DNA of 6,866 bases from Pseudomonadota bacterium (GTDB lineage Bacteria > Myxococcota > Bradymonadia > UBA4248), in the NCBI GenBank assembly GCA_017613855.1, contig JAGACY010000193.1, positions 1-6,866 of the forward strand, in the 5' to 3' direction. The translations under genes and the position numbers were made by a program. This document shows, one piece after another, positions 1 through 5,151 of this stretch. A model generated the notes under the pieces. That model had not been told where the DNA came from and did not search any database. It saw only the letters and a program-made list of their open reading frames with translations. The stretch's first letter is position 1. Every line of letters starts with the position of its first letter.

Positions 1-82
1 AGATAACGACGGTATAAAGCAAGCGGTCTATCTTCCATTACGATTGCCTGAACCTTAAGGGAATGGATGTCGTGTTGTGATG

Positions 83-217
83 GTCACCAACGAGCTCGGG
101 TGGAAGAAGCATGAGGCAGAAATAAGAGGGAATTTAGAGATAGGATATATTGGAAGTTAGTTTGGAAGGAAAAAAGTGACAGGCTTAATGCTTCTCCCGC
201 CCGAACTCGTTCATGAC
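83..217 (-). repeat. Long imperfect inverted repeat, possible RNA hairpin
   Basis: The arm at 89-112 is the reverse complement of the arm at 188-211 with 21 of 24 positions matching. After a 2x2 internal loop, GTCA (83-86) pairs with TGAC (214-217). Inward, about four more pairs can form (114-117 with 183-186). Read as minus-strand RNA, two of the three mismatches become G-U wobbles and one remains A-C. Read as plus-strand RNA, only one is a wobble. This mildly favours a minus-strand transcript. The loop is about 65 nt and pyrimidine-rich on that strand. It may be a non-coding RNA or the stem of a small non-autonomous element. No target-site duplication is evident at the ends. Confidence 0.55.
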
Positions 218-306
218 AAAGAAGGATTACCTTCCCGGATCATTTTTTAGCTCATGCACGCTTTGGGAGCAAGTGAATTTAGAATGAATGCGTCATCTGA
301 ATCATA

Positions 307-341
307 ATTCGCAATGCGCAATGCGTAAGGCGCAATTACTC
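307..341. repeat. Degenerate 7-bp tandem repeat cluster
   Basis: Consecutive heptamers read ATTCGCA, ATGCGCA, ATGCGTA, AGGCGCA and ATTACTC, all variants of one 7-bp unit. The same kind of unit recurs at 414-434 and at 1668-1688 in the opposite orientation, so copies lie on both sides of the WYL gene. Short heptanucleotide repeats of this type are known in intergenic DNA of some bacteria, notably cyanobacteria. Their origin here is unknown. Confidence 0.5.
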
Positions 342-413
342 CAGCATTTCCAATGTTTTTTCTATAGAATTGAAGTTGTTTTAGCTTTAGAGGCATGTTG
401 GGGGATAAATCCA

Positions 414-434
414 ATTGCTCATTGCGAATGATAT
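414..434. repeat. 7-bp repeat cluster just past the WYL gene stop
   Basis: The heptamers ATTGCTC, ATTGCGA and ATGATAT follow one another immediately downstream of the WYL gene stop codon. They are inverted relative to the cluster at 307-341 and in the same orientation as the one at 1668-1688. The same CCAATT sequence leads into this cluster and into the 1668 cluster, suggesting that the two copies are related. Confidence 0.4.
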
Positions 435-436
435 CC

Positions 437-1561
437 TCACGAATCAACATCAAATCCCGGAAGTGTTGATTGCCCTTTGGGTTTCGAACTTCCCTTGGAA
501 AATCCCACTTTGGGGGCACTCTTTGGCGCGTCCTTTTTCGCTTTTTGACGCTTTGCAAAAGAAAACAACGGGGAGGATGAATCATCCACTGGTTGCCTTT
601 TCTCTTTTGAAAATTTGGATTTCACTTTACGGGGAGACTTATGGGACCGTTCTTTATACTCCTGCTTTTCGGCTTTAGGTGCAGATTGCTCCAACTCTGG
701 CAATGGCGGGAGTTTGGTATCCTCTGCACTTGGATAGCTCAAAGTAGAAAGCTCGTCGTTTTCGTCGGATCCCGTGCGTACGGGAGTCAGCTTTAAGATG
801 CGTGAAAGACGAAATACGCGCTCTTCTTCACGAAGATGGCAAAAGGCAATCAGATACTTTTCGGCTGTAATCTCTATTGGCGTAATGCGCCTTTCCGAAA
901 ACTCACCTCGTGATCCCGTGTAGTATTGCATGTCCAGATCGCGTTTTTTGGCAATTGCAAGCTGGATGATTCGGATGAGCGTTTCTTCCGATGTGATGCT
1001 TTGATCCCCTGAAGTATTTTCGACAGGTGTTTGCTTTTGCCAGCTCTCATCGAAGGCACCAGCCAGCCATAGAAGCAGTTCATAGGCTTCTACCTCGAGT
1101 TTGACTGCGTCCTTTTGAGTAAAGCATTGCAGCAGCTTATCCTGCGCGGATTTCAGGTGCGATTCAGAAAGCGCTGTGCCTGCAAAGCGTGCAATGTGGG
1201 AGGCCAGTATCAATGCAGTCGCTGTGGCAGACAATTCCTTGGGGTCGGTTAATAAACACTCATGGGTTTGCGGAGCTGGAACGCCTTTGGAATAATCCTG
1301 CCTTGGGGACTTTTCAGAAAGATATTCAGCCAGTTTTCCGCTCAAATGGGGCATAAACTGTATGGGCTTGCCTGTGCCTTCCTGAGATTTGCTCGCAGAT
1401 TCATTGCCTCTTTTTTCCGTTCCTTCCTGCAAAGGCAAGCTGTTTTCCTGGCTGGTGCTGCCGAATGCTGCAGAAACCTTGGGTACATCGCTGCCTGCAG
1501 ATTTGGCGGGCTGCTGGGCTTCTTTTTTCTGGTCGTTCCAAAGACTGAGTATATCGGACAT
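437..1561 (-). CDS. WYL-domain protein with disordered tails
   Basis: The predicted 374-residue protein starts at the ATG at 1561; a TTG eight codons upstream is the alternative. Residues 1-70 are polar and low in complexity. About 105-175 is helical, with no recognisable helix-turn-helix. About 192-262 matches a WYL domain: Y213-Y214, R224-R225 with P228, KYL in place of WYL at 235-237, and the conserved FRLSRI at 250-255. WYL domains sense ligands or nucleic acid, usually in transcription regulators and often in phage-defence loci. From about 263 the tail is Lys/Ser/Pro-rich and basic, probably disordered, and ends in QSTLPGF (364-370), which resembles sliding-clamp or PCNA-binding motifs. 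No strong ribosome-binding site precedes the start. The gene is divergent from the RelA/SpoT gene. The WYL call is fairly sure; regulatory function is inferred, and the lack of a visible DNA-binding domain is odd. Confidence 0.85.
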   Translation of the reverse strand: MSDILSLWNDQKKEAQQPAKSAGSDVPKVSAAFGSTSQENSLPLQEGTEKRGNESASKSQEGTGKPIQFMPHLSGKLAEYLSEKSPRQDYSKGVPAPQTHECLLTDPKELSATATALILASHIARFAGTALSESHLKSAQDKLLQCFTQKDAVKLEVEAYELLLWLAGAFDESWQKQTPVENTSGDQSITSEETLIRIIQLAIAKKRDLDMQYYTGSRGEFSERRITPIEITAEKYLIAFCHLREEERVFRLSRILKLTPVRTGSDENDELSTLSYPSAEDTKLPPLPELEQSAPKAEKQEYKERSHKSPRKVKSKFSKEKRQPVDDSSSPLFSFAKRQKAKKDAPKSAPKVGFSKGSSKPKGQSTLPGFDVDS

Positions 1562-1591
1562 GGCAAATCTATGTAAAAGGTGCAATGCACA

Positions 1592-1619
1592 ATTCTCAAA
1601 GAATTCTCGAATGATTCTC
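1592..1619 (-). promoter_or_regulatory. Three phased GAGAAT boxes upstream of WYL gene
   Basis: ATTCTC (GAGAAT on the minus strand) occurs at 1592-1597, 1603-1608 and 1614-1619, exactly 11 bp apart, so all three copies lie on about the same face of the helix. They sit 31-58 bp upstream of the WYL gene ATG, where an operator or activator site would lie, and inside the divergent region shared with the RelA/SpoT gene. The regular spacing is seen directly; a role as a protein-binding site is inferred. No convincing consensus promoter was found for either divergent gene. Confidence 0.35.
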
Positions 1620-1667
1620 AGAAACTGAAACTTTGTCTTTAATGACTAATTAAGGAATGACAATCCA

Positions 1668-1688
1668 ATTACGCATTACGAATTACGA
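1668..1688. repeat. 7-bp tandem repeat (ATTACGM x3)
   Basis: ATTACGC, ATTACGA and ATTACGA follow in tandem between the divergent WYL and RelA/SpoT genes. The unit is related to the heptads at 307-341 (opposite orientation) and 414-434 (same orientation), so the WYL gene is bracketed by relatives of one repeat. A role in local rearrangement is possible but unproven. Confidence 0.5.
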
Positions 1689-1880
1689 ATTCAAAAGGCA
1701 TTCTCCCATAGTTTCAGCCAAAATCTATTTTTTCCCATCTATTCCCCTTGTCAAGTCTCAAATCGTGTCGAAAGTCATGCCTCGCGATAAAAATTCCTGT
1801 TGTCGGGAATGAATCGCAGACAAAGTGCATTGACTAAGGATGAATGGAGCGGCTCACCCCGCGTTGCAAGAGAGACCATC

Positions 1881-2495
1881 ATGCAGACAAAGACAACAAA
1901 CAGAGCCTCGAATTTCATCCGTTATTTATATGATCATGGATTCTCACTTTTAGCGCTTTTGCTCACAGTCATAGCTTTTGCGCTTTCCGATGTTTATCCC
2001 GAGGAATTGCGCCAGCAGCGCATGCTCGAAGATAAATCCGAGAATTCAGCACAGGCTTCTCATGTGTGGCGTGCCCAGGGCAACGAGTGGCTCACGCAGA
2101 GGGCAACCGAAATGACCCAGATGTTTAAGGATAATGGCATCGCACAAGTCACTGTCTACAGCCGGGTCAAAGCCGAAGAAAGTGCACGTGAAAAAGCAGC
2201 CCGTAAGGGAATTGATCTCTTCGAACTCAATGATCTCTACGGAATGCGCGTCGTTGTTGCAAATGAACTGGATGTTTATCAGTGCCTCAATCTGATATGC
2301 GATCGCTATGAAATCGTTCCCGGAACCATGAAAAATTACATCGTTTCTCCAAAAGCATCGGGATATCAGAGCGTCCATGTCGTTGCCAAAGTCGAGGATC
2401 GGCGCGTCGAATTCCAGCTTCGTACAGAAGCCATGCATCTGAGCGCAGAAGCAGAACATGAGGCTTACAAAGCCAGAATGCGCATGGCTGCCTGA
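1881..2495 (+). CDS. Membrane-anchored RelA/SpoT-type alarmone synthetase
   Basis: The protein has 204 residues from the ATG at 1881, preceded by a GAG-containing purine stretch at 6 nt. Alternatives are the ATG at 1809 and the TTG at 1800, neither with a usable ribosome-binding site. Residues 19-36 form a hydrophobic segment flanked by basic residues on its N-terminal side, a likely signal anchor. About 88-200 is a RelA/SpoT synthetase domain, which moves pyrophosphate from ATP to GTP/GDP. Key residues are present: R95, K97, S101 and K105 (ATP side); DLYGMR at 118-123 with the metal-binding Asp; PK..GYQS.H at 157-166 (guanine-stacking Tyr); and E177 in VEFQLRT with MH at 185-186. No HD hydrolase, TGS or ACT domain is present, so it has the build of a small alarmone synthetase, unusual in having a membrane anchor. 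It could also be a toxic SAS that modifies nucleotides or tRNA; sequence alone does not decide. Confidence 0.85.
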   Translation: MQTKTTNRASNFIRYLYDHGFSLLALLLTVIAFALSDVYPEELRQQRMLEDKSENSAQASHVWRAQGNEWLTQRATEMTQMFKDNGIAQVTVYSRVKAEESAREKAARKGIDLFELNDLYGMRVVVANELDVYQCLNLICDRYEIVPGTMKNYIVSPKASGYQSVHVVAKVEDRRVEFQLRTEAMHLSAEAEHEAYKARMRMAA

Positions 2496-2520
2496 TTTGG
2501 GAATTGAATCAGCGAGCGTA

Positions 2521-2544
2521 GGGGCGACCCAATGTGGTCGCCCC
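2521..2544. repeat. Palindrome GGGGCGACC/GGTCGCCCC
   Basis: A perfect 9-bp stem (2521-2529 with 2536-2544) encloses a 6-nt loop, 25 bp after the RelA/SpoT gene stop. It is followed by A residues, not T, on the plus strand, so it is not a canonical terminator for that gene. Its core (GGCGACCC, short loop, GGTCGCC) is shared with the next hairpin at 2585-2613, so both look like copies of a dispersed palindromic repeat. Similar GGGGCGACC-type palindromes are, from memory, common in intergenic DNA of various bacteria. Confidence 0.6.
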
Positions 2545-2562
2545 AAAAACGAGCCATTTCCT

Positions 2563-2626
2563 AAAAAAAATAACGCGGCGTATTCTTCTGGCGACCCGTA
2601 TGGTCGCCAGAAGGATAGCCGCGTTA
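2563..2626 (-). terminator. Strong intrinsic terminator of the symporter gene
   Basis: Read on the minus strand, a very long hairpin is followed by eight T residues (complement of 2563-2570). The outer stem pairs 2571-2579 with 2618-2626 (TAACGCGGC/GCCGCGTTA). A single bulged base and four pairs follow, one of them a wobble. The inner stem pairs 2585-2596 with 2602-2613 (12 bp) around a 5-nt loop. The stem totals about 25 bp, much longer than a typical terminator, and is built from two nested palindromes. It lies 43 bp beyond the symporter stop and is correctly oriented for it. Confidence 0.85.
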
Positions 2627-2669
2627 AGCGAGCTGTAGCGACGCGCAGTTCGCACGTCGCAAGGCGAGT

Positions 2670-4319
2670 TCATTCTTCATTCCAGACTTTCATATCGATC
2701 AGATTCTCGGATTTGGCAGCGATCGTCGTGCATACTGCCGTTCCCGTCACATTCAGAACTGTCTGGATCATCGAATCGAGCGCATAAATACCTATAATAA
2801 TGCTGATGGCATTCGCTGAAATGCCCATCATCGGCAATATCATGGCAATGCAGATTAAGAGCGACCCCGGAATCGCAGGCGCCGCAATCGATAAGATGTA
2901 ATTCATGACTGCCAGACTCACGAGCATTCCCGGATTGATCGATACACCGAATATCTGCGCCATAAACAGCGTGCTAATCATCAGGACGATGCAGCCGCCA
3001 TTCTTGTTCAGAACGGTGCCAAATGGGATGGCAAACGAATAGGCTTTGGGCGAAATGCCAAGCTTTGTGCGGCAGATTTCCATGTTAAACGGCATTACCG
3101 CATTCCCGGAACAAATCACAAATGCATTCAGCATTACCGGTGCATATTTTTTATAAAATGTGATTGGCGAAAGACGCGTAAATGCCGGAATCATCCCGGC
3201 ATACACGATGAGCATGAACACATAGCATGCCACGGTCGCCAGCATCCATTGGCCAACCGATATCAACGACGATGTATCGGTTTTGATGACCAGATTCGAC
3301 ATCGCACAAAAAATCGATAGCGGCATAAACTTAATGACAACCTTGGTAATTTTTAAAAACAGCTCATTCAACAGATCGAGCGCATGATTGACCTGCCCAC
3401 CCGATGCCCCCAGTTTTGTAACGCCAAATCCCGCCAGTATCGCCAAAAACATCACCTGCAGCATGTCCGATTTTAAAAACGGACTCACCAAATCTGTAGG
3501 AATGATATTAATAATCATATTTTTTATCGAGATAGACGTCGAAGCTGCCGTTCCTGCAATGGCATTCTCTGTCACCATATTGCTGAGCATTGGGTCGCCA
3601 ATCGGATGAATGTAAAATGCAAGTATTCCAACGCCAATCGCAATAAAGGAGGTCAGCGCAAAACCCGCCATCATCTTCAGACTGAATTTCCCCATGCTTC
3701 GGATGTCCCGATTACTCGCCAATGCTGCTGCAATCGAAAAGAATACCAGCGGGGCAGCCAGCATCTTAATCGCATCCAGAAACATCGTGTAAACCGGGGT
3801 GCAGATGTTCTCTGAAAAAAATGAAGCCCATTCTTCATTAATGGCACGAATCACGAATCCCATGATGACGCCGCCGGCCAGTGCTGCCAGCGTTCGCCGC
3901 AATGCTCGCTGTTTGCTCGTTTCGACAAGAATGGACGCAATGTTCAACCCTTTCTTGTTGTGAACCGATACCTTTCGACCATACGATTTAATGATGATGG
4001 CACGGATAATCGATTCCTGCTCCGAGTCGACTTCAGAAAGCTCCGGCATGGCAATGCCCGTCGGAATGTCTTCTTCATTGAGCGGTGTACCGCGCCCGGA
4101 AATGCGGATCACGCAGTCTCCAAACAACTTGTGAACCTCAATCTTTAGCCGTTCCTCCGTCGATACTTCGATCAGCTTCGTCAACAGCTGATTGAGCGCA
4201 TAATCCGCCTGCTCAATATCCTTGGGGCGGATCTTCCATAGTTCCAAAAGCAGTTTTACTTTCTCGCATACGCGCTCAGTTTCTTCCTGCCTGGAATCCA
4301 TATAAAGTACATATTTCAT
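2670..4319 (-). CDS. SDF-family symporter with N-terminal HATPase-like domain
   Basis: The 549-residue protein starts at the ATG at 4319, chosen because GAGGAA lies 6 nt upstream; a TTG at 4397 and ATG at 4388 are longer alternatives. Residues about 139-540 are a dicarboxylate/amino acid:cation symporter (SDF, GltPh-like) with many membrane segments: PLVFFS at 190-195, hairpin-1-like AFVICSGNAVMP at 399-410, the TM7 motif as NKNGG (438-442), hairpin-2-like APAIPGS (480-486) and TM8 NVTGT (523-527). The family imports small acids or amino acids with Na+ or H+. Several coordinating residues of characterised members are changed, so substrate and coupling ion are unclear. Residues 1-135 form a soluble domain resembling a GHKL/HATPase fold (ISGRGTPLN at 73-81), but without a clear N-box Asn or the DxGxG Asp; it may have a regulatory role. 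The gene is a single unit with its own leader and terminator. Confidence 0.88.
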   Translation of the reverse strand: MKYVLYMDSRQEETERVCEKVKLLLELWKIRPKDIEQADYALNQLLTKLIEVSTEERLKIEVHKLFGDCVIRISGRGTPLNEEDIPTGIAMPELSEVDSEQESIIRAIIIKSYGRKVSVHNKKGLNIASILVETSKQRALRRTLAALAGGVIMGFVIRAINEEWASFFSENICTPVYTMFLDAIKMLAAPLVFFSIAAALASNRDIRSMGKFSLKMMAGFALTSFIAIGVGILAFYIHPIGDPMLSNMVTENAIAGTAASTSISIKNMIINIIPTDLVSPFLKSDMLQVMFLAILAGFGVTKLGASGGQVNHALDLLNELFLKITKVVIKFMPLSIFCAMSNLVIKTDTSSLISVGQWMLATVACYVFMLIVYAGMIPAFTRLSPITFYKKYAPVMLNAFVICSGNAVMPFNMEICRTKLGISPKAYSFAIPFGTVLNKNGGCIVLMISTLFMAQIFGVSINPGMLVSLAVMNYILSIAAPAIPGSLLICIAMILPMMGISANAISIIIGIYALDSMIQTVLNVTGTAVCTTIAAKSENLIDMKVWNEE

Positions 4320-4325
4320 GCAAAA

Positions 4326-4331
4326 TTCCTC
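4326..4331 (-). promoter_or_regulatory. Ribosome-binding site GAGGAA of the symporter gene
   Basis: GAGGAA on the minus strand lies 6 nt upstream of the ATG at 4319. It decides in favour of this start over the upstream in-frame TTG and ATG, which have no such site. The longer forms would also add an Arg-rich stretch encoded by the leader hairpin region. Confidence 0.75.
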
Positions 4332-4344
4332 AAAATAATTGACT

Positions 4345-4376
4345 TTGCGGCGTTTGTCTCCACCGACGGGCCGCAA
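4345..4376 (-). promoter_or_regulatory. Leader hairpin upstream of the symporter
   Basis: TTGCGGC (4345-4351) and GCCGCAA (4370-4376) form a perfect 7-bp stem with an 18-nt loop, ending 13 bp upstream of the ribosome-binding site. If the promoter at 4386-4413 is used, this hairpin lies near the 5' end of the mRNA and could affect stability or initiation. It matches no riboswitch class that I recognise. Confidence 0.35.
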
Positions 4377-4385
4377 GGCACGGCG

Positions 4386-4413
4386 CATATAGATCAAATT
4401 CTTTAATTTTCAA
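4386..4413 (-). promoter_or_regulatory. Possible sigma70-type promoter of the symporter
   Basis: On the minus strand TTGAAA (4413-4408) is separated by 16 bp from TATATG (4391-4386). The first box is close to the -35 consensus; the second is a poorer -10 match. This would give a leader of about 60 nt before the ATG at 4319. The AT-rich upstream sequence supports a promoter here, but the exact boxes are uncertain. Confidence 0.35.
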
Positions 4414-4419
4414 GCCTTA

Positions 4420-5080
4420 GTTCGAATTATTCTTATTCTTTGATTCGCCAAATATCCTTAAAAATCCTTATTTTCCTGTTATTACCTATGGTTCGACTAC
4501 ATGGAGGCGGTTGTGCGATTTGTATGTTTTGAAACCACATAAAAACGCACGAGCACACCTTGGCCCAACATTTGGGTGTTCTCCCTTTCCCGCCCGCCAA
4601 CCTGCGCCCTACCCAGAATACGCTCGGTCTTGACACACCCCACCCTTTCCAACGCAAATCGTTGTAAAAAAAAGGCTCCGATGTGCCTGGCATGTACGGC
4701 ACTGCAGCATGTCATCCCGCGTCCGGAACGATCATCCCGCAAACCGCCCCTCGGTCGGCCGTACATTATGTTGGGGATAGCCACCGTCAGACAAATCCCG
4801 AAGGATACATACGTCACCTCTCGGCTCATGGGAGGAACACCCTCCAATAGTAATGATGCCAACGAGGATTGGTTTGTTACATTTTTTTTTGCCCTGCTAT
4901 TTCGCTGCGCTAAATACGCATGACTTTCGGTGCTTTCTCGCATTGCGCCGACATCGTCGCCGCTTCTGCTCGATACGCGCCTTTGCGCCCTGTTATGTGC
5001 TCGCGTTTCACGCTGCGCGCATACGCTGGGCGCATTATGCTCGCCATTTCCCTTGTTCTGTGGCACTTTATGACGGTAAC
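4420..5080. other. Long gene-free region, C-rich on plus strand
   Basis: About 650 bp between the divergent symporter and DUF434 genes has overlapping frames on both strands, but none has a good ribosome-binding site, a recognisable domain or plausible composition: their translations are rich in Cys, Arg, Pro and His. The segment about 4560-4760 is C-rich on the plus strand. It contains a 9-bp inverted repeat (4692-4700 with 4758-4766), direct repeats of TCATCCCGC (4712-4720 and 4732-4740), a GGAGG/CCTCC hairpin (4831-4845), and a run of nine T residues at 4882-4890 after a weak CCAA/TTGG hairpin. The part about 4895-5050 is rich in GCGC-type words. I found no tRNA, RNase P RNA, SRP RNA, tmRNA or known riboswitch signature. 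Confidence 0.5.
4666..4766 (-). ncRNA. Candidate small structured RNA (speculative)
   Basis: On the minus strand a weak promoter-like pair (TTGTCT, 18 bp, CATAAT) leads into ATGTACGGC, which pairs perfectly with GCCGTACAT about 57 nt later. After this 9-bp closing stem come a short AGGC/GCCT hairpin and eight T residues (complement of 4666-4673), resembling an intrinsic terminator. A local stem, GTGCC/GGCAC (4683-4687 with 4698-4702), would compete with the long stem. Together this could be a transcript of about 100 nt. The terminator stem is weak and the promoter match is poor. It matches no known RNA family that I can recall. Confidence 0.2.
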
Positions 5081-5083
5081 AGC

Positions 5084-5097
5084 ACACACGAGTGTGT
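5084..5097. promoter_or_regulatory. Dyad ACACAC-GA-GTGTGT, possible operator
   Basis: A perfect 14-bp dyad lies 55 bp upstream of the DUF434 GTG start and about 27 bp upstream of a -10-like box. The position suits a repressor or activator site for the DUF434 and lipoprotein genes. No binding protein is implied by the sequence. Confidence 0.3.
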
Positions 5098-5123
5098 CTG
5101 TGGAGGATACTTTCAGCAATAAG

Positions 5124-5129
5124 TATACT
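5124..5129 (+). promoter_or_regulatory. Possible -10 box TATACT for the DUF434 gene
   Basis: TATACT matches the -10 consensus at five of six positions and lies 22 bp before the GTG start. No -35 consensus is seen at the right distance, so an activator or another promoter further upstream is possible. Use of this box would leave a leader of only about 16 nt. Confidence 0.3.
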
Positions 5130-5138
5130 GACAAAATC

Positions 5139-5144
5139 GAAGGA
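5139..5144 (+). promoter_or_regulatory. Ribosome-binding site GAAGGA of the DUF434 gene
   Basis: GAAGGA lies 7 nt upstream of a GTG at 5152. It decides in favour of this start rather than the longer in-frame GTG at 5092, whose extra 20 codons overlap the possible -10 box and the operator-like dyad. Confidence 0.7.
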
Positions 5145-5151
5145 CTTCCCT

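Larger units (their letters stand above)
1..436. other. Gene-poor left flank with inverted and heptad repeats
   Basis: No reading frame here looks like a real protein gene. The stretch contains a long imperfect inverted repeat (83-217) and two clusters of 7-bp repeats (307-341 and 414-434), which carry a perfect 10-bp inverted pair: ATTCGCAATG at 307-316 and CATTGCGAAT at 420-429. The segment between the arms of the long repeat is strikingly purine-rich on the plus strand. A plus-strand frame is open from the left edge to a TAA at 56-58 and could be the tail of an upstream gene, but it is too short to judge. Confidence 0.5.

Noticed and set aside
2..58. Plus-strand frame open from the left edge to a TAA, possible tail of an upstream gene
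   Set aside because: Only about 18 codons are visible; coding cannot be told from chance without the upstream sequence.
221..248. GAAGG/CCTTC hairpin followed by a T run as a plus-strand terminator
   Set aside because: The stem is only 5 bp and the T run starts 8 bp after it; not a convincing intrinsic terminator.
247..585. Minus-strand 112-codon frame
   Set aside because: Its N-terminal half overlaps the WYL gene in another frame and its C-terminal half runs through heptad repeats; no domain or ribosome-binding site.
1800..1880. Longer N-terminus for the RelA/SpoT gene from TTG 1800 or ATG 1809
   Set aside because: Neither has a properly spaced ribosome-binding site; the ATG at 1881 has a purine-rich site at 6 nt. 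The ATG at 1809 is not fully excluded.
4320..4397. Longer symporter N-terminus from TTG 4397 or ATG 4388
   Set aside because: It would translate the leader hairpin and promoter-like boxes, and the ATG at 4319 has a clear GAGGAA site.
4490..4497. GGTTCGAC resembling a tRNA T-arm
   Set aside because: The flanks do not form a T-stem or acceptor stem, and the upstream sequence is too AT-rich for a cloverleaf.
4497..5087. Minus-strand 196-codon frame and the overlapping plus-strand frame 4576-4923
   Set aside because: Both have odd Cys/Arg/Pro-rich composition, no ribosome-binding site and no recognisable domain; likely chance frames in skewed DNA.
5084..5151. Longer DUF434 start at GTG 5092
   Set aside because: It overlaps the operator-like dyad and -10-like box, and the GTG at 5152 has a well-placed GAAGGA site.
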